64,000 nt of DNA from Allobosea sp. WAO (GTDB taxonomy: Bacteria; Pseudomonadota; Alphaproteobacteria; Rhizobiales; Beijerinckiaceae), in assembly GCF_001509835.1 (NCBI RefSeq), contig NZ_JXTJ01000018.1, positions 1 to 64,000 of the forward strand, written 5' to 3'. Below are positions 26,349 through 35,468 of the stretch, in pieces. The notes under the pieces were generated by a model. That model saw only the letters and a list, made by a program, of their open reading frames with translations. It did no database searches and was not told where the DNA came from. The stretch's first letter is position 1, and every line of letters starts with the position of its first letter. The position numbers and the translations under genes were made by a program.

Positions 26349-27869
26349 ATGACCAAGATGACCCGTCGCCGCGCGCTGAGCGTGCTCGCCGCCCCAGCAG
26401 CCATGGCGGCGACCGCCCCGGTGGCGAAGGCGCAGGCGCCCGCTCCGAGCTTCACGCTGCTGCTCGTCAACGACATCTACAAGATGAGCGACGACAAGGG
26501 CAAAGGCGGCTTCGCCCGGGCTTCGGGCATCGCCAAGGCGGAGCGGGCGCGCGGCGTGCCGGTGCTGTTCTGCCATGCCGGCGATTGCTACTCGCCCTCG
26601 CTGATGTCGGGCTTCGACCAGGGCGCGCATATCGTCGCCATGCAGAACAAGATGGGGCTCGACGTCTTCGTGCCCGGCAATCACGAATTCGACTTCGGCA
26701 AGGACAACTATCTCAAGCTCGCCGCCGCCCAGACCTATCCGACCTTCGCCGCGAACCTGCGCGACGCAGCCGGCAACCCGCTGCCTGGCCACAAGGATTC
26801 GCAGATCTTCGAGCTCGGCGGCTTCAAGGTCGGCGTCATCGGCACGACCTATGATCCGACGCCGCAGCTCTCCAATCCCGGCGACCTGAAATTCTCCTCG
26901 ACCATGGAGGCACTTCGGCGCGAGGCGCGGGCGCTGAAGGCGCAGGGCGCCGACATCCTGGTCGGCGTCGTCCATGCCGACCGCGCCACCGACCTGCAGA
27001 TCGTGCGCTCGCGCGTCGTCGACATCCTGCTGACCGGCCACGACCATGATCTTGCCATCGCCTATGACGGCAAGGTGGTGATGGTCGAGTCGAACGAGGA
27101 GGGCAATTACGTCACCGCGATCGACATCGCCGCCAAGGCGACGGGTGAGGGCGCCAATCGCCGCGTCGAGTGGACCCCGACCTTCCGGGTCAACGATTCC
27201 CGCGCCGCGACGCCGGATCCCGAGGTCGCCGCCATCGTGAAGGGTTATGAGGCCGAGCTTTCCAAGGAACTCGACATCGAGATCGCGACGCTGGCCGCGC
27301 CGCTCGATTCGCGCACCGGCGTGATCCGCACCCAGGAGACCGCGATCGGCAACCTGATCGCGGATGCGATCAAGAGCGCAACCGGCGCGCAGCTCGCTAT
27401 CACCAATGCCGGTGGCATCCGCGCCAACAAGCAGTACCCGGCCGGCCACAAGCTGACCCGGCGCGATGTCCTGAGCGAACTGCCTTTCGGCAATGCGACG
27501 GTGATGGTTGAGATCACCGGAAAGGATGTCAGGGACGCGATCGAGAACGGGCTGCGCGACGCGCCGCAGGGCGCCGGCCGCTTCCCGGTGATCTCGGGCA
27601 TGAAGTTCGAGGCCGATCTGAAGCAGCCGCAGGGCTCGCGCGTCACGACCGTCACCGTCGATGACAAGCCGATCGACCCGGCCGGCAAGTACACGGTCGC
27701 CTCGAACAACTTCATGCTCGATGGCGGCGACGGCTACACCGCGCTTGGCCGTGGCAAGACACTGATCGGCCTCACCGACGGCAAGCTGATGGCCAACGAG
27801 GTGATGGTCTATGTCCGCCGGCTCGGCTCGGTCGACGCGAAGGTCGAGGGTCGGGCGGTGCTGAAATAG
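26349..27869 (+). CDS. 5'-nucleotidase family metallophosphatase, exported
   Basis: A 506-residue protein with a Tat-like signal (RRR at 6-8, hydrophobic stretch, cut near AKAQA at 28). The metallophosphatase domain has the GNHEFDFG motif at 110-117 and GHDHDLA. The C-terminal 5'-nucleotidase domain has ITNAGGIRA and NNFMLDGGDGY. It likely hydrolyses nucleotides or other phosphomonoesters in the periplasm. The first metal motif reads NDIYKM rather than the common NDxHG form. The ribosome site GGAGGGG precedes ATG 26349. It is divergent from hemH. Confidence 0.92.
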   Translation: MTKMTRRRALSVLAAPAAMAATAPVAKAQAPAPSFTLLLVNDIYKMSDDKGKGGFARASGIAKAERARGVPVLFCHAGDCYSPSLMSGFDQGAHIVAMQNKMGLDVFVPGNHEFDFGKDNYLKLAAAQTYPTFAANLRDAAGNPLPGHKDSQIFELGGFKVGVIGTTYDPTPQLSNPGDLKFSSTMEALRREARALKAQGADILVGVVHADRATDLQIVRSRVVDILLTGHDHDLAIAYDGKVVMVESNEEGNYVTAIDIAAKATGEGANRRVEWTPTFRVNDSRAATPDPEVAAIVKGYEAELSKELDIEIATLAAPLDSRTGVIRTQETAIGNLIADAIKSATGAQLAITNAGGIRANKQYPAGHKLTRRDVLSELPFGNATVMVEITGKDVRDAIENGLRDAPQGAGRFPVISGMKFEADLKQPQGSRVTTVTVDDKPIDPAGKYTVASNNFMLDGGDGYTALGRGKTLIGLTDGKLMANEVMVYVRRLGSVDAKVEGRAVLK

Positions 27870-27899
27870 GCAAGCCTCGGTCTGATCGCACCTATACCA

Positions 27900-28004
27900 G
27901 TCATCCCGGGCGACCGAAGGGAGACCCGGGATCCATGCTTGATCCTAGCCGATAGAGGTTCAGGCATGGATCCCGGCCCTTTGCTGCGCTACGGCCGGGA
28001 TGAC
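27900..28004. repeat. Family A intergenic palindromic repeat
   Basis: GTCATCCCGGGCGACCGAAG to the left and GGCCGGGATGACC to the right, with a central arm pair GGGATCCATGC / GCATGGATCCC. It lies between the phosphatase and ung genes, on the same strand. Confidence 0.8.
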
Positions 28005-28033
28005 CAAGTCTTCTCCCGCCAGCAGAATCGACG

Positions 28034-28732
28034 ATGCCGACCTTCGACGCAGCGCTCGCCGCTTTTCTCGCTTCGCCCGCATCCGCCTCCTGGCGCGATC
28101 TGTCCGTTTTCCGTGATGGGGCGGTGGCACGCGCCTGCGCCGCCGTCGATGCCGAGCGTGCTGCCGGCGAGATCGTCGCCCCTGCTCCGGAACGCTTCCT
28201 GGCCGCGCTCGCCCTGACCCCGCTTGACCGGGTCCGCGCCGTGATCCTCGGCCAGGATCCCTATCCGACGCCGGGCCATGCCAATGGGCTCGCCTTCTCC
28301 TATGTCGGGCCGCCGCCGCTGCCACGCTCGCTGGTCAATATCTACCGGGAGCGGACCGACGATCTGGGGCTGCCCGCGCCGCCCGATGGCGACCTCTCAT
28401 CCTGGGCGCGCCAGGGCGTGCTGCTGCTCAACACGGCGCTGACCGTGCGCGAGGGCGCCAGCAAGGCGGGCTCGCATCTCTCGCTCGGCTGGGGCGCGGT
28501 GACGGACGCGGCGATCGCAGCCGTCTCCGCCGCGCGGCCGCATGTCGTCTTCCTGCTCTGGGGCGCACCGGCGCAGGGCAAGCGCGGCCTGATCGACGAG
28601 AGCCGCCATCTCGTCATCACCAGCCCCCATCCCTCGCCGCTCTCGGCGCGACGCGGCTTCTTCGGCTCGAAGCCGTTTTCGCGCGCCAATGCGTGGCTGG
28701 AAGGGAAGGGGGAGGAGCCGATCGCGTGGTGA
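28034..28732 (+). CDS. ung: Uracil-DNA glycosylase (family 1)
   Basis: A 232-residue base-excision repair enzyme that removes uracil from DNA. It has the water-activating motif GQDPYP at 73-78 (catalytic Asp75), GLAFSY, LLLNTALTVREG, and the DNA-intercalation motif HPSPLSARRGFFGSKPFSRAN in part. It starts at ATG 28034 after a family A repeat. It is convergent with the acyl-CoA ligase-like gene. Confidence 0.96.
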   Translation: MPTFDAALAAFLASPASASWRDLSVFRDGAVARACAAVDAERAAGEIVAPAPERFLAALALTPLDRVRAVILGQDPYPTPGHANGLAFSYVGPPPLPRSLVNIYRERTDDLGLPAPPDGDLSSWARQGVLLLNTALTVREGASKAGSHLSLGWGAVTDAAIAAVSAARPHVVFLLWGAPAQGKRGLIDESRHLVITSPHPSPLSARRGFFGSKPFSRANAWLEGKGEEPIAW

Positions 28733-28793
28733 GGCGCGAGATTCCTTCTCCTGGAAGGAGAGGGTTCCCCGCGCTCTTTCCGGCGAAGACGAA

Positions 28794-30026
28794 CTACCCC
28801 ACCGGCCGTTCGTCGGCGATGACCTTGCCGTCATTGGGCAGGGCGCCGAGCGGCAGGACCTCGACGGTGCCCTTGAGCTTGGTCACCTGCTGCAGGGTCG
28901 AGGACACGGCGTCGATGAAGCCTTTCGGCTCGGCATAGATCTCGGCCTTGAGCGTCATCGTGTCGACCTCGTCGGCGCGGCCGACGACGAGTCTCAGCTT
29001 GGCGATCTCGGCATGGCGGCGGGCGATCTCGGCGACCTGCTCCGGCCGCACGAACATGCCCTTGACCTTGGCGGTCTGGTCGGCCCTGCCCATCCAGCCC
29101 TTGATGCGGGCATTGGTCCGGCCGCTGGCGCTCGCGCCGGGCAGCACCGCGGTGAGATCCCCGACGGCCAGCCTGATCTGCGGGTGGTGCGGATCGAGAT
29201 TGGTGACGACGATCTCACCGACCTCGCCCTCCGCCACCGGATCGCCGGTGCCCGGCCGGACGATCTCGACGATCAGGTTCTCGTTCAGCACCATGCCGTC
29301 GCGGGCATCAGTCTCATAGGCGATCAGGCCAAGATCGGCGGTGGCGTAGAGCTGGTAGGCGTCGATGCCGCGCGCCCGCACCCAGTTCTGCAGCGAGGGC
29401 GGGAAGGCGGCACCCGAGACCACGGCGCGTTTGATGCAGGAGATGTCGACGCCGCGCGCATCGGCGGCCTCGATCAGGATCTTCAGGAAGTCCGGCGTGC
29501 CGGTATAGGCGCTCGGCCTGTAAGCGGAGATGACCTCGAGCTGCTGCTCGGTGTTGCCGGGACCGGCCGGGATGACGGCGCAGCCGATAGCTCGGGCGGC
29601 GGAATCCATGATGAAACCGCCGGGCGTCAGATGGTAGCCGAAGGTGTTCAGCACGATGTCGCCCTTGCGGATCCCGGCGGCGAAGAGGCCGCGCGCGGTG
29701 CCCCAGGGGTCGGTGCCGGTGCCCTCCGGCTCGAAGATCGGCCCGGGCGAGGTGAAGAGCCGGCCGAAGGAGCCGAGCGGCGCGGTGGTGAAGCCACCGA
29801 AGGGCGGTGCCGCCTGCTGGAGCGCTGGCATGTCGGCCTTGCGCAGGACCGGCAGGCGAGCGAAGGCGGCGCGGTCGCGGATCGCCGCCGGCGCGACGCC
29901 GGCGAGATGGGCGCCATAGCCCGGCGTCGCCAGCGCGGCCTCGAGCACGACGGGCAGGCGGGCGAACAGGGCGGCCTCGCGCGCCGCCGGCGATAGCGTC
30001 TCGAGATCGTCGTAGTACTCGCTCAT
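28794..30026 (-). CDS. Phenylacetate-CoA ligase-like AMP-binding protein (PaaK type)
   Basis: A 410-residue protein of the PaaK branch of adenylate-forming enzymes, with LFTSPGPIFEPEGTGTD, NTFGYHLTPGGFIMDS, the AMP-binding YATADLGLIAYE and the C-terminal GRADQTAKVKGMFV. PaaK-type enzymes activate aromatic acids to CoA thioesters. It lies 28 nt downstream of a metallopeptidase gene and near a branched-chain-type ABC transporter with a second ligase, suggesting uptake and activation of an organic acid. The exact substrate cannot be read. Confidence 0.88.
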   Translation of the reverse strand: MSEYYDDLETLSPAAREAALFARLPVVLEAALATPGYGAHLAGVAPAAIRDRAAFARLPVLRKADMPALQQAAPPFGGFTTAPLGSFGRLFTSPGPIFEPEGTGTDPWGTARGLFAAGIRKGDIVLNTFGYHLTPGGFIMDSAARAIGCAVIPAGPGNTEQQLEVISAYRPSAYTGTPDFLKILIEAADARGVDISCIKRAVVSGAAFPPSLQNWVRARGIDAYQLYATADLGLIAYETDARDGMVLNENLIVEIVRPGTGDPVAEGEVGEIVVTNLDPHHPQIRLAVGDLTAVLPGASASGRTNARIKGWMGRADQTAKVKGMFVRPEQVAEIARRHAEIAKLRLVVGRADEVDTMTLKAEIYAEPKGFIDAVSSTLQQVTKLKGTVEVLPLGALPNDGKVIADERPVG

Positions 30027-30053
30027 CGCTCGGGTCCTCGGGAATGGCGTCGA

Positions 30054-30734
30054 TCATCGGATGAAGCGCAGGAGGCGCAGGAAGTTCAGCAGCCCGACCA
30101 GCGCGCCGGCGACATAGGTCAGCGCCGCCGCTCGCAGCACACCGCGCGCAGCCGGCACGTCGCCGGGGTGGAGATAGCCGTCGCTGGTCAGGATCGGCAG
30201 CGCCTTGCCGAAGCTGGCGTCGAATTCGAGCGGCAGGGTCACCAGATGCACGACAAGGCCGATGCCGAGCAGCGCGATGGCGAAACCGAACTGCATCAGG
30301 GCGATCGAGGGCACGCGGGTCAGGATCGCGACCAGTGGGGCGGTGACCAGCACCACCATCGCGACCTTGTCGATCATACCGAGCAGGCGCGCGAGCCCGG
30401 TGCGGGCGATGAACAGGGTGCTGCCCTGCGCATGCTGGATGGCATGGCCGACCTCGTGCGCGGCGACCGCCACGGCGGTGATCGATCGGCCGTCATGATT
30501 GCCCGGCGAGAGGCGGACCGCACGGGCGTCGGGGTCGTAATGGTCGCCCACGGCCGTGGTCTCGACCGCGACCGCGCCGAGCTGGAACCGGTCGAGCAGA
30601 TGGCGGGCGAGCTCGCCGCCGGTTCCCGGCAGGTCGGGCCGCGCCACGGCGTGCCTTTCCATCTCGCGACGGACCCAGAACTGCGGTCCGAAGATCAAGG
30701 CGAGGAGCAGGAGAACGATGATGACGTAGAGCAT
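30054..30734 (-). CDS. Membrane zinc metallopeptidase (YugP-like)
   Basis: A 226-residue YugP-type peptidase (Zn_peptidase_2). One N-terminal transmembrane segment precedes the catalytic region with HEVGHAIQHAQ at 93-103, and three or four further membrane segments follow (about 115-180 and 200-220). The function is unknown; it may process membrane proteins. It lies between livF and the PaaK-like gene on the same strand, although a metabolic link to them is not obvious. Confidence 0.9.
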   Translation of the reverse strand: MLYVIIVLLLLALIFGPQFWVRREMERHAVARPDLPGTGGELARHLLDRFQLGAVAVETTAVGDHYDPDARAVRLSPGNHDGRSITAVAVAAHEVGHAIQHAQGSTLFIARTGLARLLGMIDKVAMVVLVTAPLVAILTRVPSIALMQFGFAIALLGIGLVVHLVTLPLEFDASFGKALPILTSDGYLHPGDVPAARGVLRAAALTYVAGALVGLLNFLRLLRFIR

Positions 30735-30780
30735 CGATCAGGCCCTGGACCCTTCATACGGCGGATTCGCGGCGGGTTTC

Positions 30781-31629
30781 TCACGACAGCCAGCGCTTGC
30801 GGCGCTTGTAGCTCTTGACCTCGCGGAACGACTTCTTGGCCCCTTCGGCAACCCCGAGATAGAACTCCTTGACGTCCTCGTTCTCGCGCAGCATCTGCGC
30901 CTCGCCGTCCATGACGACGCGGCCGGTCTCCATGATGTAGCCATAGGTGGCGTAGCGCAGGGCCATGTTGGTGTTCTGCTCGGCAACGAGGAAGGAGACG
31001 CCCTCCTCGGCATTGAGCCGGCGAACGATCTCGAAGATTTCCTCGACGATCTGCGGCGCCAGCCCCATGGACGGCTCATCGAGCAGGATCATCTTCGGCT
31101 TCGACATCATGGCGCGGCCGACCGCGCACATCTGTTGCTCGCCGCCGGAGGTATAGCCGGCCTGCGAGTTGCGGCGCTGCTTCAGGCGCGGGAAGAGCTC
31201 GTAGATCTTCTCGAGGTCGCGCTTGATCGCGGCATTGCCGTCGCGCCGGGTGAAGGCGCCGGTCAGGAGGTTCTCCTCGATCGAGAGATGGCCGAAGCAG
31301 TGCCGGCCTTCCATGACCTGGATGCAGCCGCGGCGCACCAGTTCGCTCGGGGACATGCGGTCAACGCGCTCGCCGTCGAAGACGATCGAGCCCTTGGTGA
31401 CCTCGCCGCGCTCGGCCTTGAGCAGGTTCGAGATCGCCTTCAGGGTCGTGGTCTTGCCGGCGCCGTTGGCCCCGAGAATCGCGACGATACCCTTGCGCGG
31501 CACCTGCAGCGAGACGCCCTTCAGAACCAGGATGACGTGATCGTAGATCACCTCGATATTGTTCAGCGACAGGATCGTGTCCGTCGCGGCGGCTGGGGCG
31601 GGGCTGTTTTCCAAGGCAAGGCTCGACAT
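30781..31629 (-). CDS. livF: Branched-chain amino acid-type ABC transporter ATPase (LivF)
   Basis: A 282-residue ABC ATPase. Walker A GANGAGKT at about 53-60, signature SGGEQQM, Walker B MILLDEPS, then SMGLAPQIVEEIF, the LivF hallmark. The N-terminal 18 residues and the basic C-terminal tail (SYKRRKR) extend beyond the core. ATG 31629 has GAGGAG 5 nt upstream; the longer ORF runs into a repeat. It is separated from the binding-protein gene by a family C repeat but completes the liv-type set. Confidence 0.94.
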   Translation of the reverse strand: MSSLALENSPAPAAATDTILSLNNIEVIYDHVILVLKGVSLQVPRKGIVAILGANGAGKTTTLKAISNLLKAERGEVTKGSIVFDGERVDRMSPSELVRRGCIQVMEGRHCFGHLSIEENLLTGAFTRRDGNAAIKRDLEKIYELFPRLKQRRNSQAGYTSGGEQQMCAVGRAMMSKPKMILLDEPSMGLAPQIVEEIFEIVRRLNAEEGVSFLVAEQNTNMALRYATYGYIMETGRVVMDGEAQMLRENEDVKEFYLGVAEGAKKSFREVKSYKRRKRWLS

Positions 31630-31639
31630 TGCGGCTCCT

Positions 31640-31801
31640 CCCCTTCTCCCCTTGCGGGAGAAGGTGGCGCGCAGCGCCGGATGAGGGGTTGCGCTGCGCG
31701 TCCGAGTTCTTTGCCGAGAGCCGCGACCGTCCAGAACGGCGCGACCCCTCATCCGTCTCGGCTTTGCCGCGCTCCCTTCTCCCGCACGGGGGAGAAGGGA
31801 G
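31640..31801. repeat. Family C intergenic palindromic repeat
   Basis: A long inverted arrangement: CCCTTCTCCCCTTGCGGGAGAAGG on the left, split here as CCCTTCTCCC and GGGAGAAGG, and CCCTTCTCCCGCACGGGGG plus AGAAGGGA on the right. Inner arms GGATGAGGGGTTGC and GCGACCCCTCATCC face each other. It lies between the SBP gene and livF within the same transcription unit. Confidence 0.8.
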
Positions 31802-31822
31802 CGCGGTCCGCCCTTCGTCAGA

Positions 31823-33151
31823 TCAGGACGACTTCTCGCAGGACTCGGTGCGCTTCGGCCAGTTACCGGCCTTCTCGACATAGTCCTTGGCGTTGGCCTC
31901 GATCAGCGGCCGGACCTCGTCCTTCATTGGCTCGATCCAGTCGCCCTTCTGCGTCCACTTGGTGCCATCCCATTCGGCGACGAACATCTTGCTGTGGCCG
32001 GAATGGTCGGTGCAGGAGACCACGGTCGGCGTGGTGAAGCCCGCCATGCCGAGATCTTTCAGCCGGGCGTCGTTGATGTTGAGGCTTTCCAGGCCGCGGC
32101 GCATGTCTTCCGCCGTGACCACCTTCTTGCCGGTCAGCTTCTGGGCGTTGCGGATGCCTTCGACGACCAGCATCGAGTTGTAGACGCCGCGATTGTAGAG
32201 AGCTTCGCCGACCTTATCCTTCGGCGTCGTGCTCTTGCCCTTCTCGACCACGTGCTTGAGGATGTCCTGCATCACCGGGAAATTGGTGCCGGCCGCGGCC
32301 CAGCTCAGCGAGCGGTAGCCCTTGGCCTCGGCGCCGCCGGCGCGGGCGTCGTCATCGCCGCCAGCCCACCAGACGCCGACCAGCTTGTTGATCGGGAAGT
32401 TGTTCTTGATCGCTTCCTTGACCGCGGTGGGGTTCATCGCTCCCCAGCCCTGATTGTAGAGGAAGTCGGGCCGGTCACGCCGGATCGAGAGCCAGAGCGA
32501 GCCCTGGTTCTGCATGTCGGCAGCAGCGACCGGGTAGAGCTTGACCTCGAAACCGTACTTCTTGGCGAGGTTCTCAAGCACCGGGATCGGCTCCTTGCCG
32601 AAGGGCGCGTCGAGATGGATCAGGCCGAGCTTCTTGCCCTTGAGCTTGTCCATGCCGCCGAGCTCGTTGGCCATGTGCTTCACCATGACGGAGGCGCCGT
32701 CCCAATAGGTGAAGGGCGGGATGAAGACCCAGGGGAAGTTGGTGCCGTCGGCCGAGGCCGAGAGGCCATAGGCCATCGACAGGATCGGGATCTTGTCGAC
32801 ATGGGCGCGCGGGATCGCGGCGAGCGTCGCGCCGGTCGACCAGGGCGAGTAGACGATGGTGTTCTTCGACTTGGCCTGCTCGTAGCACTCGATCGACTTC
32901 TTGGTGTCGTAGCCGGTCTCGCACTCCTCGTAGACGATCTTGACGCCGTTCACGCCACCGTCGCGCTCGTTGATCATGGTGATGTAGTCGCGCATGCCGT
33001 CGCCGATCGGGATGCCGGAGCCGGAGAACGGGCCGGTGCGGTAGGCGTTGTTGGCGAAGTAGACCGAGTCCTGGGCATTGGCCGGAGCGGCGAGGGCGCC
33101 GGCCGCCAGAAGCGCGCCGAGCGCGACGCCCTTGATCATGCTGCTCTTCAT
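31823..33151 (-). CDS. ABC transporter substrate-binding protein (branched-chain/aromatic acid type)
   Basis: A 442-residue periplasmic binding protein of the Peripla_BP_6 type. Signal peptide at about 1-26, cut after PANA. It shows GPFSGSGIPIGDGMRDYI and ERDGGVNGVKIVYEE typical of LivK-like proteins, and ends with an SCEKSS tail. ATG 33151 has a good GGAGGAAG site. It is longer than LivK (about 370), like binding proteins of aromatic-acid ABC systems in Rhizobiales. It lies in order with livG, livH, livM and livF. Confidence 0.93.
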   Translation of the reverse strand: MKSSMIKGVALGALLAAGALAAPANAQDSVYFANNAYRTGPFSGSGIPIGDGMRDYITMINERDGGVNGVKIVYEECETGYDTKKSIECYEQAKSKNTIVYSPWSTGATLAAIPRAHVDKIPILSMAYGLSASADGTNFPWVFIPPFTYWDGASVMVKHMANELGGMDKLKGKKLGLIHLDAPFGKEPIPVLENLAKKYGFEVKLYPVAAADMQNQGSLWLSIRRDRPDFLYNQGWGAMNPTAVKEAIKNNFPINKLVGVWWAGGDDDARAGGAEAKGYRSLSWAAAGTNFPVMQDILKHVVEKGKSTTPKDKVGEALYNRGVYNSMLVVEGIRNAQKLTGKKVVTAEDMRRGLESLNINDARLKDLGMAGFTTPTVVSCTDHSGHSKMFVAEWDGTKWTQKGDWIEPMKDEVRPLIEANAKDYVEKAGNWPKRTESCEKSS

Positions 33152-33260
33152 CTTTGCTTCCTCCGTTGGTTGCGTCGGATGCGGCCGGGGCCGTTCCGCC
33201 TCTTGAGTGCCCGCCGCTTATGATTTGCCGCGGGTCGTCTTCTTGGACCTCCTCCCCGGG

Positions 33261-34340
33261 TCAGTAGGGGAAAGGCCACGTCCGCAATTTCTGCTTCGCG
33301 ATCTGCCAGAGCCGGGCCAGGCCGTGCGGCTCGACGATCAGGAAGAAGATGATCAGGCCGCCGACCAGCATGAAGGTGACATGCTCGGCGGCGGCGCCGG
33401 TGAGCGGCACGCCCAGCGCCGGCAAGCCGAATTTCAGCATGGTCGGCAGGCTGGCGATGAAGGCCGCGCCGAAGAAGGAGCCGATCAGCGAGCCGAGCCC
33501 GCCGATGATGACCATGAACAGGATGTTGAAGGAGAGGCGAATGTTGAACACGTCGGCGGCTTCGGCGGTGCCGTACCAGAAGAAGATCATCATCGCCCCG
33601 GCGACGCCGGCATAGAAGGAGGAGACGGCGAAGGCGAGCAGCTTGGCGTTGAGCAGCTTGATGCCCATCAGCTCGGCGGCGATGTCCATGTCGCGCACGG
33701 CCATCCAGGAACGCCCCAGCTTTCCATGAACCAGGTTCGAGGCGAACCAGGTGAGGACGACGACGAGCCCGAGGCAGACGAAGTAGCGCGTTTCAGGCGA
33801 GGCCGAGGCGCCGGTGATGGGCAGGCCGAAGAACAGACGCTGCGGCACCTCGATGGCGCCCGAGGCGTTGTAGTTGAACAGCCAGGGCACGCGCACGAAG
33901 GCCCACTGCAGGAAGAACTGGGCCGCCAGGGTCGCCACCGCGAGGTAGAATCCCTTGATCCGCAGCGAGGGCAGGCCGAACAGCACGCCGACCGCCGCCG
34001 AGAACAGGCCGGAGACCAGCACGAGCACGATGACGTTCACGCCCGGGAAGATCGTCGTCAGCTTGTAGCAGGAATAGGCGCCGACCCCCATGAAGGCGGC
34101 GGTGCCGAGCGAGATCAGGCCGGTGTAGCCGGTGAGGATGTTGAGCCCGATCGCGGCGAGCGAGAACACCAGGAACGGGATCATCACCGAGGAGATGAAG
34201 AAGTCGTTGCCGATCATCGGGATGCCAACGAAGGCGATCAGCAGGATCACGGCGATGCCGATCCGGTCCTGCCGGATCGGGAACACGGCCATGTCGGCGG
34301 CGTAGGTCGATTTGAATTGGCCGGCTTCGCGGTAGAACAC
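33261..34340 (-). CDS. livM: Branched-chain-type ABC transporter permease LivM
   Basis: A 359-residue inner-membrane permease with about 8-10 hydrophobic segments. It has the LivM motifs ILTGYTGLISLGTAAFMGVGAY in part, the coupling-loop region GRSWMAVRDMDIAAELMGI, and a GGLGSLIGSFFGAAF stretch. It lies 11 nt downstream of livH. A 109-nt gap follows before the binding-protein gene. Confidence 0.95.
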   Translation of the reverse strand: MFYREAGQFKSTYAADMAVFPIRQDRIGIAVILLIAFVGIPMIGNDFFISSVMIPFLVFSLAAIGLNILTGYTGLISLGTAAFMGVGAYSCYKLTTIFPGVNVIVLVLVSGLFSAAVGVLFGLPSLRIKGFYLAVATLAAQFFLQWAFVRVPWLFNYNASGAIEVPQRLFFGLPITGASASPETRYFVCLGLVVVLTWFASNLVHGKLGRSWMAVRDMDIAAELMGIKLLNAKLLAFAVSSFYAGVAGAMMIFFWYGTAEAADVFNIRLSFNILFMVIIGGLGSLIGSFFGAAFIASLPTMLKFGLPALGVPLTGAAAEHVTFMLVGGLIIFFLIVEPHGLARLWQIAKQKLRTWPFPY

Positions 34341-34351
34341 GTGTCAGCCCC

Positions 34352-35425
34352 TCAGATGCGTTCGATGATCTTGTCGCCGAACAGGCCCTGCGGCCGGAAC
34401 AGCAGGAAGCCCAGGGCGATGAAATAGGCGAGCCAGCTCTCGATGCCGCCGCCGATCAGCGGGCCCCAGTAGAACTCGCCGAGCTTCTCGCCGATGCCGA
34501 TGATCAGCCCGCCGACAATGGCGCCAGGGATCGAGGTGAAGCCGCCGAGGATCAGCACCGGAAGGGCCTTCAACGCCACGATCTCGAGCGCGAAGGAGAC
34601 GTCCGAGCGCGCGCCCCACATGATGCCGGTGATCAGCGCGACGATGCCAGCGGTGAACCAGACGATCACCCAGATCTGGTTGAGCGAGATGCCGACCGAG
34701 AGCGCCGCCTTGTGGCTATCCGCCACGGCCCGGAGCGCCCGGCCGATGCGGGTGTACTGGAAGAAGACGGCGAGCGCGGCGATCATCAGCGAGGCGATGA
34801 TCGCCGCTGCGATGTCGATCTTCTGGAAGGAGACTATGCCACCGAGGATCTTGGCGTCGAGCGCCCCCTTCGGCAGATAGAGCTCGCTGGTGATCATCTG
34901 CTTGGGATTGCCGCCGAAGACGGATTCGCCAAAGCCGATCAGGAAATAGGTGATCCCGAAGGTCGCCATGAACAGGATGATGTCGGGCTGGTTGACCAGC
35001 GGGCGCAGCACCACGCGCTCGATGGTGACGGCGAGCACGAACATCACGCCGAGCGTCAGGAAGACCGCGAGGAAGGCCGGGACGCCCTTCTCGTGCAGGC
35101 CGACCAGGGTCAGCGCCGCGAACACCACCATGATGCCCTGGGCGAAGTTGAAGACGCCGGAAGCCTTGAAGATCAGGACGAAGCCGAGCGCGATCAGGGC
35201 GTAGAGCACGCCGGAAACCAGGCCTTCCCAGATCGTCTGGGCGAGCAGGTCGGGCGCCTGGACCATTTGCTGGAACGGGTCGACGAAGATCTTGTGAATG
35301 GTGCCCGACGGGTCGAGCTGGGCGCCGATCAGTGCCGCCGCGATCACGCCGGCGACGATCAGGCCGGTCTTGATCCAGCCATTGGCGAGGAGACTGGGCG
35401 CGGGCTGCGCGGCGACGTCGCTCAT
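34352..35425 (-). CDS. livH: Branched-chain-type ABC transporter permease LivH
   Basis: A 357-residue inner-membrane permease. It has the LivH-type N-terminal GLVSGVLYALIALGFVLIFKA, FNFAQGIMV, and the coupling region IGRALRAVADSHKAALSVGI. The first 40 residues are an extension with one extra hydrophobic segment. It lies 43 nt downstream of livG and 11 nt upstream of livM on the same strand, completing the membrane pair of the transporter. Confidence 0.95.
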   Translation of the reverse strand: MSDVAAQPAPSLLANGWIKTGLIVAGVIAAALIGAQLDPSGTIHKIFVDPFQQMVQAPDLLAQTIWEGLVSGVLYALIALGFVLIFKASGVFNFAQGIMVVFAALTLVGLHEKGVPAFLAVFLTLGVMFVLAVTIERVVLRPLVNQPDIILFMATFGITYFLIGFGESVFGGNPKQMITSELYLPKGALDAKILGGIVSFQKIDIAAAIIASLMIAALAVFFQYTRIGRALRAVADSHKAALSVGISLNQIWVIVWFTAGIVALITGIMWGARSDVSFALEIVALKALPVLILGGFTSIPGAIVGGLIIGIGEKLGEFYWGPLIGGGIESWLAYFIALGFLLFRPQGLFGDKIIERI

Positions 35426-35468
35426 GCGCTCTTCCCCTTTGCGCTCGGGTTCCTGGATACGGTGGTCA

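Noticed and set aside
25092..27449. Extended ferrochelatase frame of 785 codons
   Set aside because: The first 426 codons are antisense to the phosphatase gene; only the region from ATG 26171 is ferrochelatase-like.
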